Assembly (NCBI GenBank): GCA_021108375.1
Contig: JAIORA010000021.1
Location: 1 to 38,359, forward strand
Reading direction: 5' to 3'
Length of the DNA stretch: 38,359 nt
Origin: Anaerohalosphaeraceae bacterium
GTDB taxonomy: Bacteria > Planctomycetota > Phycisphaerae > Sedimentisphaerales > UBA12454
Part shown: positions 15,300 to 22,381 of the stretch, piece after piece
Position numbering within the stretch: the stretch's first letter is position 1
How the letters are laid out: each line of letters begins with the position of its first letter
The notes under the pieces: generated by a model
What the model was told of the DNA's origin: nothing
What the model saw: only the letters and a program-made list of their open reading frames with translations
Database searches by the model: none
Made by a program: the position numbers and the translations under genes

Positions 15300-18179
15300 T
15301 TACCATTTTAACGGTTTCTGCCAGGCCTGTTTCAGTTTGTCGGTTTCGATATCGACAACAGCCTTGCCCGCAGAATCCTTAACTGTAAGCGTTTTTGAAT
15401 CTACAACTTTCCCTATCTCGCCCAGCGGCACATCAAGCATAAGCCTGACGAACGCATCGTAATTTTCCGGCTTGACCTCAACGATGTATCTCGAATTCGA
15501 TTCGCTGAACAAAACCACTTCCGCCCGACTGCAATCATCGTCTTTTATAACGCCCCTCAAATCGGCTTCAATTCCCAACCCGCCGGCAAACGCCATTTCG
15601 GCAAGGGCAATGGCAAGCCCGCCTTCACTGCAATCGTGGCACGAAGCTACTAATCCGCCGGTTATCGCCTTGTGCATTTTTTCAGCGGTCTTAGCTGCTA
15701 CTTTAATATCAACCATCGGAACCGACGCTCCTAAAGAACCGTTAACTTTGTAATAATGCGAACCGCCGAGTTCGTTTTTCGTAAGGCCAACGACAAACAG
15801 TAAATTGCCGCTGTTTTTCAAGTCCATTGTAACGCATTTGTTAACATCATCAACGATACTCATCGCGCTTATCAGCAGCGTTGCCGGTATCGAAATTTCG
15901 GTTCCGTCATCGCAGATAAAGTTATTGTTGAGCGAATCCTTTCCGGAAATAAAAGGTGCTTCAAACCCCATCGCCCCGTCATAGCAAGCCTGCGCAGCTC
16001 GAACAAGTGAGCCGAACACTTCGGGCTTATTGCAATCGCCCCAGCAGAAGTTATCCAGCAGTGCTATTCTGTCAGGTCTGGCTCCGACACAAACGATGTT
16101 CCTCACCGCCTCATCAATGCCCGACATCGCCATCCAGTATGGGTCAATATCGCCATAGAACGGGTTCATTCCGCAGCTTATCGCGACACCTTTATCGCTG
16201 TTAAATTTCGGCTTAACGACCGCCGCGTCAGAGGGGCCATCATTAGTTATACCAACCAACGGCTTGACTACTGAACTGCCCTGAACTTCGTGGTCGTACT
16301 GGCGAATGACCCATTCCTTGCTTGCAACGTTATAACTGGAAAGAATCCTGAGCAAATCGTCATTATAATTATCTTTAGCTTTTATCACAGGCTCGGTAAC
16401 TGCCGGCTTTTCCCAACAAGCTTTGCGGGAATATTTCGGCACGCCATTATGCAAAAATTCCATATCAATCCTGCCAACCTGCTCGCCGGCATATCGCAAC
16501 GTAAGTTTTTTGTCGCCGGTAAACCTGCCGATAACGGTAGCCTCAACATTTTCGCCAGCAAAAATTTCGCCGACCTCTTCAAGCCTTTCCGGCTTGACAG
16601 CTATGACCATTCTCTCCTGAGCTTCGCTAATCCACGTTTCAGTATAGTTCAGGCCGGCATATTTCAGTGGGATTTTTTCGATATCGACTTCGACACCGAC
16701 TTTTTCGCCCATCTCGCCAACAGCACTACTGAGTCCGCCCGCGCCGCAATCAGTAATCGCAACGTAAAGCCCCGCGTCTCTTGCCTGCAAAAGCGTATCA
16801 AGGACTTTCTTTTCGGTTATCGCGTTTCCGATTTGCACAGCGTGCGAAAAAATTGTTTCGTGTTCGTGCGTCATCGCGCCACTGGAAAAAGTCGCGCCGT
16901 GAATGCCATCTCTGCCAGTCCTTCCGCCAACAACCATTACCAAATCGCCAGGCTCAGCATCGCCGAAACATTTATCGTTCGGCATAATTCCTATATTGCC
17001 GCAGAATACCAGCGGGTTGCCGATATACCTGTCATCGAAATAAACCGCGCCGTTTACAGTCGGAATCCCCATTCTATTGCCGTAGTCCCGAACTCCGGAA
17101 ACAACGCCTTTCATAATACGCTTGGGATGCAAAAGGCCCTTGGGAATTTCGTCAAAACTTTTTTCGGGTTCCGCAAAACAGAAAACATCCGTATTGGCTA
17201 TCGGCTTTGCGCCAAGCCCGGTACCCATCGGGTCTCTAAGCACTCCGCCAATTCCGGTAGCAGCTCCGCCGTAAGGGTCCAGAGCCGAAGGATGGTTGTG
17301 CGTCTCGACCTTAAAACATATCGCATCGGTCTCATCAAAACCAACGACTCCCGCGTTGTCGGCAAAAACGCTGATACACCAATCCTTGTTAAGGTCTTCT
17401 GTAACCTTGAAAACCGTTTCCTTTATAAGGTTATCGAAATGAATCGTCTCACCTTCAAATTCCAAATCGACACTACTCTTAAACGTCTTGTGAACGCAAT
17501 GCTCGCTCCAGGTCTGGGCCAGCGTCTCAAGCTCGACATCGCTCGGCTCTCTCGACAGCGACTGATAATGCTTCTGAATAGTCCGCATCTCGATAATGTT
17601 AAGAAACAAATCCATATCCTTGCTCAGCTTTTCGAGTTGGGCATTATCGAGGTCGGTTATAGTAATAGTCCTGAACTGAAATTCATAAGGCTCAGCAAGC
17701 GGACTTGGCGGCTCGGCCTCTGTGCCAATGATAACGTCTTCAATACAGTCATTCGAGAGCCTCCGAATAATACGCGAAGTTTGCTCCTGACTTAGCTCGC
17801 CAAATAGCACATACTTTCTGCCCGTCATAACGCTTTTGCAGCTACTGCCCATATCCTCTATCGCGGTAATGATTGACTGCGCAACCGGGTCGGTAACCCC
17901 GCTTTTAAGGTGCACCTCTACCGTTGTCGCTTTTGCCAGCCCTGCCGGCGGAGTTGTTTTGCCGATACAAAAATCCTGACAGACGTTATCGCACAACAAT
18001 TCCCGTGCTACCCGCCGGGCAAATTCATCATCAAAGTCCGCCTCTATCAAAAAAACCTTTGCAGATTGGGCCTGCTCAACAGAATTGATTCCAAGTTCGA
18101 GAATATCTTCAATGACCTGCTTTGCGCAAATATCATTTTCCTGATCTCTGCCGTAAACTTCAAAACGCCACTGTCTCAC
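15300..18179 (-). CDS. purL: PurS-PurL fusion, phosphoribosylformylglycinamidine synthase
   Basis: 959 residues against about 740 for ordinary small PurL. The extra N-terminal 200 residues contain two PurS-like segments (about 1-73 and 85-151, each with an alternating strand-helix pattern ending in an I(I/C)IG-type strand), so PurS appears built in and possibly duplicated. The PurL body starts near 205 (TLAQTWSEHCVHKTF) and has VETHNHPSALDPYGGAATGIGG, TDCGAGGLSSAVGEM, ISGKDSLNN and SCHDCSEGGLAIALAEM. It makes FGAM from FGAR using ATP and ammonia from PurQ. The start is GTG with AAGGA 6 nt upstream, overlapping the tyrA stop by 4 nt. Confidence 0.94.
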   Translation of the reverse strand: MRQWRFEVYGRDQENDICAKQVIEDILELGINSVEQAQSAKVFLIEADFDDEFARRVARELLCDNVCQDFCIGKTTPPAGLAKATTVEVHLKSGVTDPVAQSIITAIEDMGSSCKSVMTGRKYVLFGELSQEQTSRIIRRLSNDCIEDVIIGTEAEPPSPLAEPYEFQFRTITITDLDNAQLEKLSKDMDLFLNIIEMRTIQKHYQSLSREPSDVELETLAQTWSEHCVHKTFKSSVDLEFEGETIHFDNLIKETVFKVTEDLNKDWCISVFADNAGVVGFDETDAICFKVETHNHPSALDPYGGAATGIGGVLRDPMGTGLGAKPIANTDVFCFAEPEKSFDEIPKGLLHPKRIMKGVVSGVRDYGNRMGIPTVNGAVYFDDRYIGNPLVFCGNIGIMPNDKCFGDAEPGDLVMVVGGRTGRDGIHGATFSSGAMTHEHETIFSHAVQIGNAITEKKVLDTLLQARDAGLYVAITDCGAGGLSSAVGEMGEKVGVEVDIEKIPLKYAGLNYTETWISEAQERMVIAVKPERLEEVGEIFAGENVEATVIGRFTGDKKLTLRYAGEQVGRIDMEFLHNGVPKYSRKACWEKPAVTEPVIKAKDNYNDDLLRILSSYNVASKEWVIRQYDHEVQGSSVVKPLVGITNDGPSDAAVVKPKFNSDKGVAISCGMNPFYGDIDPYWMAMSGIDEAVRNIVCVGARPDRIALLDNFCWGDCNKPEVFGSLVRAAQACYDGAMGFEAPFISGKDSLNNNFICDDGTEISIPATLLISAMSIVDDVNKCVTMDLKNSGNLLFVVGLTKNELGGSHYYKVNGSLGASVPMVDIKVAAKTAEKMHKAITGGLVASCHDCSEGGLAIALAEMAFAGGLGIEADLRGVIKDDDCSRAEVVLFSESNSRYIVEVKPENYDAFVRLMLDVPLGEIGKVVDSKTLTVKDSAGKAVVDIETDKLKQAWQKPLKW

Positions 18180-19048
18180 ATTATTTCCTTATTCTTCATC
18201 TTATACTTAATGAGCTTTGCCCGTTTGCTTCGTGCGGTTTCGAGCAATTTTTCGATTTTATTTTTATCTTCAGCCTTTATCGCATCTCTCAATTTGTTAA
18301 GCTGCGAAATAGTTTTGTCGATTCCCCTGCAAACATTTCCGCTGTTTGTATAGAATATATCCGCCCAGACATTCGCCGGCCCGGAGGCAACTCTTGATGT
18401 ATCAATAAACCCTTTACCCGCAAATTGCAATTCGTCATCATCGCTCGCGTTTATCAGCCCGGCCGCGGTCGCGTGCGGCAGATGGCTCACCGCGGCGAGG
18501 ATTTTATCGTGCTTTGTCGCGGTCATCACCGAAACGCTGCATCCAAGTTCGGCCCAGAACTTTTGCAGCATTTTAAGAGCCGCTGCGTTGACTGTCCTGC
18601 CAGTTGTGAGTATGCACTTCGCTCCGTAAAATAAATCATCTCTGGCAAATTCAACGCCCCTCTGCTCCGAACCCGCTATCGGATGCGAACCGATATAGCA
18701 AACCCCTGAGCCGAGTCCTTTTCTCGCCCATCGATGAGCCAAAACCTTCGTCGAGCCGACATCAGTAACAATACAGCCAGCCTTTAAAAATGGCGCAATT
18801 TCTGCGAAAATCTGTTCAAACGTGCATATAGGCGTGGCCAGAATAACAATATCCGCATCGGCAACGCTTTCGCCAATATCGTCAAAAACCTCATCAGCGA
18901 TGTCGAGCTTTCGTGCCTTTTGACGCGTTGAGCGGCGATGGCTGTATCCGACGGCTTTTACCCCGGAAAGCCCTTTGGAGACTACCAAGGTTATAGACGA
19001 GCCTAAAAGACCGAGTCCCAACACCGTTACCTGACGTAACTCTTTCAC
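18176..19048 (-). CDS. tyrA: Prephenate/arogenate dehydrogenase
   Basis: About 290 residues. A Rossmann motif VLGLGLLGSS opens the protein, and GSHPIAGSEQRGVEFA near residue 125 is the classic prephenate dehydrogenase signature, with SHLPHATAAGLI further on. It oxidatively decarboxylates prephenate (or arogenate) to the tyrosine precursor. Two GTG codons compete: 19057 lies almost on top of the AAGG sequence, while 19048 is 8 nt downstream of it, so 19048 is preferred. No ACT or chorismate mutase domain is fused. Its place at the head of a purine operon is unusual and suggests shared need rather than pathway logic. Confidence 0.92.
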   Translation of the reverse strand: MKELRQVTVLGLGLLGSSITLVVSKGLSGVKAVGYSHRRSTRQKARKLDIADEVFDDIGESVADADIVILATPICTFEQIFAEIAPFLKAGCIVTDVGSTKVLAHRWARKGLGSGVCYIGSHPIAGSEQRGVEFARDDLFYGAKCILTTGRTVNAAALKMLQKFWAELGCSVSVMTATKHDKILAAVSHLPHATAAGLINASDDDELQFAGKGFIDTSRVASGPANVWADIFYTNSGNVCRGIDKTISQLNKLRDAIKAEDKNKIEKLLETARSKRAKLIKYKMKNKEIM

Positions 19049-19092
19049 AAAAAACACCTTACATTAAAAAGTATATGAACGCCGAATTCTAA

Positions 19093-19121
19093 AAACTATC
19101 CGCAAAATGCTCCTGTGTCAA
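19093..19121 (-). promoter_or_regulatory. Candidate promoter of tyrA-purSL-purQ
   Basis: TTGACA (6/6), 17-bp spacer, TAGTTT (3/6) on the - strand, giving a leader of about 35 nt that contains the AAGG ribosome site. The rest of the 19049-19295 divergent region shows no RNA motif I recognise. Confidence 0.45.
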
Positions 19122-19295
19122 TTTTTTTCTTTCATTTAGGCCCCGAAATTGGTATTATATCTCCCTGGTAAAAATGGGTAAGCCTTATGGACGGGGGTGA
19201 TTGTAAATTTCCGGCTCGGTATCGGGTCAGGATTTTTTTCGTAGATGCCTAAGGCACAAAACTAATTTGAAAAAGTTAAAACTTACGACGTTAAT

Positions 19296-20387
19296 ATGAC
19301 AGAAGATACGAACGACAATACGAATACAAACTGCAACTATCTCAGCTTCGAAGATGGGATAGCTGACATAGACCGCCAGATAGCCGAACTGAGCAGCCTG
19401 TCGCAAAAAGAAGGCACGGACAACTCGTCGAAAATTCGCAAACTTCAGCGCGCTCAGGTCGCTGAGTTCAAACGGATATATTCGAGCCTGAGTCCCTGGC
19501 AAACCGTCCAGGTCTCCCGCCATCCACAAAGGCCGCTCTTTGGCGACTACCTTAATCTGATGGTAAAAGATTTTCGCCAACTCCACGGCGACCGAACTTT
19601 CGGCGACGACCCGGCAATGGTCTGCGGACTCGGCCATATCGGCAGGGAAAAAGTTATGATAATCGGGCAGAACAAGGGCCGTGAAACGAAAGAGAAAATA
19701 AAATGTAATTTCGGCTGCCCCAACCCCGAAGGATACCGCAAAGCACTTAGCAAGATGAAGCTGGCCGAAAAGTTCAATATCCCAATCGTAACGCTGATAG
19801 ATACTCCCGGCGCATATCCCGGCATCGGCGCAGAAGAAAGAGGCCAGGCGCAGGCGATTGCTGTAAACCTTATGGAAATGTCCCGCCTGAAAGTTCCGGT
19901 TATCTGCATCGTTATCGGCGAAGGCGGCAGCGGCGGAGCTCTCGGTATCGGCGTTGGCGACAGATTCGCGATACTCGAATTTGCCTACTATTCAGTTATT
20001 TCGCCGGAAGGCTGCGCCGCAATTTTATGGCGAGATGGCTCGAAAGCACCGGAAGCTGCCGAAGCACTAAAACTCACAAGCTCCGAACTGCAAAGGCTCG
20101 GCCTTGCGGACGCGATAATTCCAGAACCGTTAGGCGGAGCGCATAGAAACATTCACGACACCGTTTATAGTGTTGAGCAATACATCATAAAGAGCCTCCG
20201 CCAACTTAAACGCACCAAGCTCGAAAACCTGCTTGATACCCGCTACAAAAAACTAAGGGCTATCGGAACCGCCGCGACAAAACTTTCCGAAGCAGGAGTC
20301 GCAGCGGAGCGGATAAAAGCCTCTGCCGAAAACTTCATCAAAAAGGGCAAAGCAGCAGAAACCAAACCCGCCACAACAAAAATTTAA
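19296..20387 (+). CDS. accA: Acetyl-CoA carboxylase carboxyltransferase subunit alpha
   Basis: 363 residues. Hallmarks: FEDGIADIDRQIAEL near the N-terminus, VSRHPQRPLFGDYL, FGDDPAMVCGLG, IGQNKGRETKEK, LIDTPGAYPGIGAEERGQAQAIA, EGGSGGALGIGVGD and SPEGCAAILWRD. With AccD (not in this window) it transfers the carboxyl group from biotin to acetyl-CoA to form malonyl-CoA for fatty-acid synthesis. The C-terminal 45 residues extend past the usual end as a Lys/Ala/Glu-rich tail. No good Shine-Dalgarno precedes the ATG and no clear promoter is found. It stands alone and is convergent with rpiB. Confidence 0.95.
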   Translation: MTEDTNDNTNTNCNYLSFEDGIADIDRQIAELSSLSQKEGTDNSSKIRKLQRAQVAEFKRIYSSLSPWQTVQVSRHPQRPLFGDYLNLMVKDFRQLHGDRTFGDDPAMVCGLGHIGREKVMIIGQNKGRETKEKIKCNFGCPNPEGYRKALSKMKLAEKFNIPIVTLIDTPGAYPGIGAEERGQAQAIAVNLMEMSRLKVPVICIVIGEGGSGGALGIGVGDRFAILEFAYYSVISPEGCAAILWRDGSKAPEAAEALKLTSSELQRLGLADAIIPEPLGGAHRNIHDTVYSVEQYIIKSLRQLKRTKLENLLDTRYKKLRAIGTAATKLSEAGVAAERIKASAENFIKKGKAAETKPATTKI

Positions 20388-20395
20388 AAAACAAA

Positions 20396-20423
20396 AGATT
20401 TCTCCACGTTGGTCGAAATGACA
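20396..20423 (+). repeat. ATGACA-tailed hairpin, stem type C
   Basis: Arms ATTTC/GAAAT with inner CCA/TGG, then GACA. Differs by two bases from 412-439. Confidence 0.8.
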
Positions 20424-20492
20424 GGAATTAACACAGATTATTTAAACACTGATTACGCAGATTACACAGATTTAAAAAAAGTAAAAAGACAA

Positions 20493-20520
20493 AGATTCCT
20501 CGACTGCGCTCGGAATGACA
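20493..20520 (+). repeat. ATGACA-tailed hairpin, stem type E
   Basis: Arms ATTCC/GGAAT with inner CGA/TCG, then GACA and AAGTC. The only copy of this stem type in the window. Confidence 0.8.
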
Positions 20521-20541
20521 AAGTCATGTGCGAACGGTAAT

Positions 20542-20574
20542 AGATTGCCACGGCCTTACGGCCTCGCAATGACA
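20542..20574 (+). repeat. ATGACA-tailed hairpin, stem type B
   Basis: Same 33-bp sequence as 565-597, 20 kb away. Confidence 0.85.
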
Positions 20575-20591
20575 AACTTTCTCGGTACACA

Positions 20592-20620
20592 AAAAAAGCC
20601 CCGAAAATCGGGGCTTTTTT
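20592..20620. terminator. Bidirectional intrinsic terminator between accA and rpiB
   Basis: Perfect 13-bp stem AAAAAAGCCCCGA / TCGGGGCTTTTTT around AAA. It has a T-tract on either strand, so it can end both the accA (+) and the tsaC-rpiB (-) transcripts. It is the clearest intrinsic terminator in the window. Confidence 0.92.
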
Positions 20621-20668
20621 ATTACTTTTATGTACTTTTTAACAAAAAACGACTAAACTTTTGCCGTT

Positions 20669-21139
20669 CTATTGACTGTTTTTGACAGTTTTCGGGTCAA
20701 GACCGTTTTCGATAGCTGTAATTTTATCCACACGCCTTTGATGTCTGCCGGATGCAAATTCTGTTTCCAGCCATACCTCGACAATTTTGCGAAGCACCTG
20801 CGAGCCAAGCAGGTCGCCGCTGAGACACAAAACATTGGCATTATTGTGCTGACGGCTTATCCTGGCGTTAAGCTCATCGTAACACAATGCCGCACGCACG
20901 CCCTTAACCTTATTGGCGGCAATGCACATACCAATACCCGTTCCGCATACAAGAATAGCCCTGTCAGCATCTTTTTCCGAGACAGCCGAGGCCGCGAGAT
21001 ACGCAACATCAGGGTAATCTACCGGCCCCTCTCCGCCAGCACCGAAATCGATACACTCGTGGCCCAGCTCGGTAACTATCGTCTTGATATTGTCCTTTGC
21101 TTCAATACCTCTGTGGTCGTTTGCTACTGCAATTTTCAT
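20669..21139 (-). CDS. rpiB: Ribose-5-phosphate isomerase B
   Basis: 156 residues, the usual RpiB size. It contains IAVANDHRGIEAKD at the start, DFGAGGEGPVDYPD, the active-site Cys in VCGTGIGMCIAANK, GVRAALC and HNNANVLCLSGDLLG. It interconverts ribulose-5-phosphate and ribose-5-phosphate. The ATG overlaps the stop of the upstream fusion gene by 4 nt (ATGA), so translation is coupled. The order tsaC - phosphatase - rpiB matches the ywlC-ywlE-ywlF order of Bacillus, here with the first two fused. Confidence 0.94.
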   Translation of the reverse strand: MKIAVANDHRGIEAKDNIKTIVTELGHECIDFGAGGEGPVDYPDVAYLAASAVSEKDADRAILVCGTGIGMCIAANKVKGVRAALCYDELNARISRQHNNANVLCLSGDLLGSQVLRKIVEVWLETEFASGRHQRRVDKITAIENGLDPKTVKNSQ

Positions 21140-22248
21140 TTGATAAACTCTCTAATCCTTTCATTGACGGCCTTTTCTATTTTCCGGCCGCATCTATTAT
21201 AAGCATCGGCTAAACCACCTATGGGGTCGTCGATGTCTCCTGTTGAGTCAAGTAAAAAGCACCTTTCCGCAGCCTGCGGGTAGTTTTTCGCTATCGCCTC
21301 AATATGCCCGGCAGATACAGCAAAAATATAATCGCTTTTTTCCATCAGCTCGGCATCTGCCATCCGGCTTTTATGGCCGGAGATATCGATGCCATTTTCA
21401 CCGCAAAACCTTATAGATTCCGCACTTGCCTCAATACCAGCTATCGCCATCAGCCCCGCAGAACTGACGTTATAACCCATTGCGTCCAATTGGTCAATGC
21501 CGCATTGAAGTTTTTTTGCGATTGTTTTCTTGGCAATACCCTCGGCAACCGGACTCCTACAGGTATTTCCGGTACAAATAAACAGTATTTTCACAACAAA
21601 CTCCTCTGCGATTTTTTCCTTAGAGTAAACGCCCTCCCTCAAAACCTCCAGCCCCGAACCGCTTAGCCTGAGAACGGTACTGGATTTTTTATATTTGCAC
21701 TTCCTGCCCTCGATAATCATATCGACGAGTCCGTCCAATTGCTTTTTCGCATCGCGGGCATTAGTCGCGGGCTTTCTTCCGAAAAGATTCGCACTGGGAG
21801 CCACTACCGGCACATCGCAGCAGTTGAGCAATTCAGACGCAATCTTTTCGTCCGGACAGCGAACGCCGATAGTTCCATCTCTGTAAAGCAATGCTCCAGC
21901 TTCGGTGCCGAGTTTTTTAGTCTGGCTTGCAATTTCGCTCTCGGTCAGTTGAAACACTATTGTAAGCGGGCCTGGCCAGAGACTATCTATTAGCTTTCTG
22001 CCCGGCAGAGAAATCTTCGGAACGTAATCGAAAACTTTTTTCCTGCTGCCGATATGCAGGGTATATCTTTTTTTCTCAGCTCTGCTCTTAATCTCGTTGA
22101 GGCGGGCAATCGAGTCGTTTTTCGCTGCGCAGGCAATGCCGTAAACTGTTTCGGTCGGAAAAACCACCAACTTGCCGTCCTCAACATATTTCGCCGCGAC
22201 CTTTATTTGCGTCTGAGCCTGTTTTACGTTTATAAACTCTGTTTTCAT
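21136..22248 (-). CDS. Fusion of L-threonylcarbamoyladenylate synthase (TsaC/YwlC) and low-molecular-weight phosphatase (YwlE-like)
   Basis: 370 residues from ATG 22248. Residues about 10-210 are the TsaC/Sua5 YrdC domain: VVFPTETVYGIAC, KKRYTLHIGS, LWPGPLTIV, GVRCPD and APSANLFGRKPA. It makes threonylcarbamoyl-AMP for t6A, feeding TsaD. Residues from about 220 form an LMW phosphatase with P-loop CTGNTCRS (Cys225 in this numbering) and the general acid in DDPIGG. The fifth P-loop residue is Thr, as in Bacillus YwlE (protein-arginine phosphatase), not Ile as in tyrosine phosphatases. An in-frame GTG at 22254 is the alternative start. ATG 22248 fits the leaderless promoter. The fusion could equally be a tyrosine phosphatase. 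Confidence 0.88.
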   Translation of the reverse strand: MKTEFINVKQAQTQIKVAAKYVEDGKLVVFPTETVYGIACAAKNDSIARLNEIKSRAEKKRYTLHIGSRKKVFDYVPKISLPGRKLIDSLWPGPLTIVFQLTESEIASQTKKLGTEAGALLYRDGTIGVRCPDEKIASELLNCCDVPVVAPSANLFGRKPATNARDAKKQLDGLVDMIIEGRKCKYKKSSTVLRLSGSGLEVLREGVYSKEKIAEEFVVKILFICTGNTCRSPVAEGIAKKTIAKKLQCGIDQLDAMGYNVSSAGLMAIAGIEASAESIRFCGENGIDISGHKSRMADAELMEKSDYIFAVSAGHIEAIAKNYPQAAERCFLLDSTGDIDDPIGGLADAYNRCGRKIEKAVNERIREFIK

Positions 22249-22256
22249 ACCCACTT

Positions 22257-22285
22257 AAAATACACCAAAAAGCCAAAAATCTCAA
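22257..22285 (-). promoter_or_regulatory. Promoter of the tsaC fusion gene, predicted leaderless
   Basis: TTGAGA (5/6), 17-bp spacer, TATTTT (4/6) on the - strand, ending 8 nt before ATG 22248. It is back-to-back with the gcvT promoter. Confidence 0.6.
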
Positions 22286-22324
22286 TACTCCGCTTCTAAT
22301 AAAACGGGAAAACCAAAAAGCCTC

Positions 22325-22352
22325 TTGACAATGTTGCTATTTTGCTTAGATT
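22325..22352 (+). promoter_or_regulatory. Promoter of the glycine cleavage operon
   Basis: TTGACA (6/6), 16-bp spacer, TAGATT (4/6). The TTG that opens the longest gcvT reading frame is the first half of this -35 box, so translation cannot start there from this promoter. Predicted leader is about 20 nt with an AAGGA ribosome site at 22370-22374. No room exists for a glycine riboswitch. Confidence 0.6.
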
Positions 22353-22381
22353 TATCAGCATCTTATCATAAGGAAAATCAA

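Larger units (their letters stand above)
20388..20580. repeat. Repeat mosaic after accA
   Basis: A compact array of modules: a type C hairpin, a degenerate 12-bp-type tandem of CACAGATT/CGCAGATT words (about 20429-20473), a type E hairpin, a TGTGCGAACGGTAA tail and a type B hairpin. It fills the space between accA and the terminator. Confidence 0.85.

Noticed and set aside
16290..17795. 501-codon open frame on the + strand, antisense to purL
   Set aside because: It lies wholly inside the purL body, where all PurL signature motifs are intact on the other strand. The antisense protein has no recognisable motif or ribosome site. Long antisense frames are common opposite well-biased genes.
19260..19298. 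Leaderless promoter for accA
   Set aside because: No -10 box stands at the 8-nt spacing, although accA also lacks a clear ribosome site.
22255..22381. Glycine riboswitch upstream of gcvT
   Set aside because: The whole divergent gap is about 130 bp, holds two promoters, and the predicted gcvT leader is only about 20 nt.
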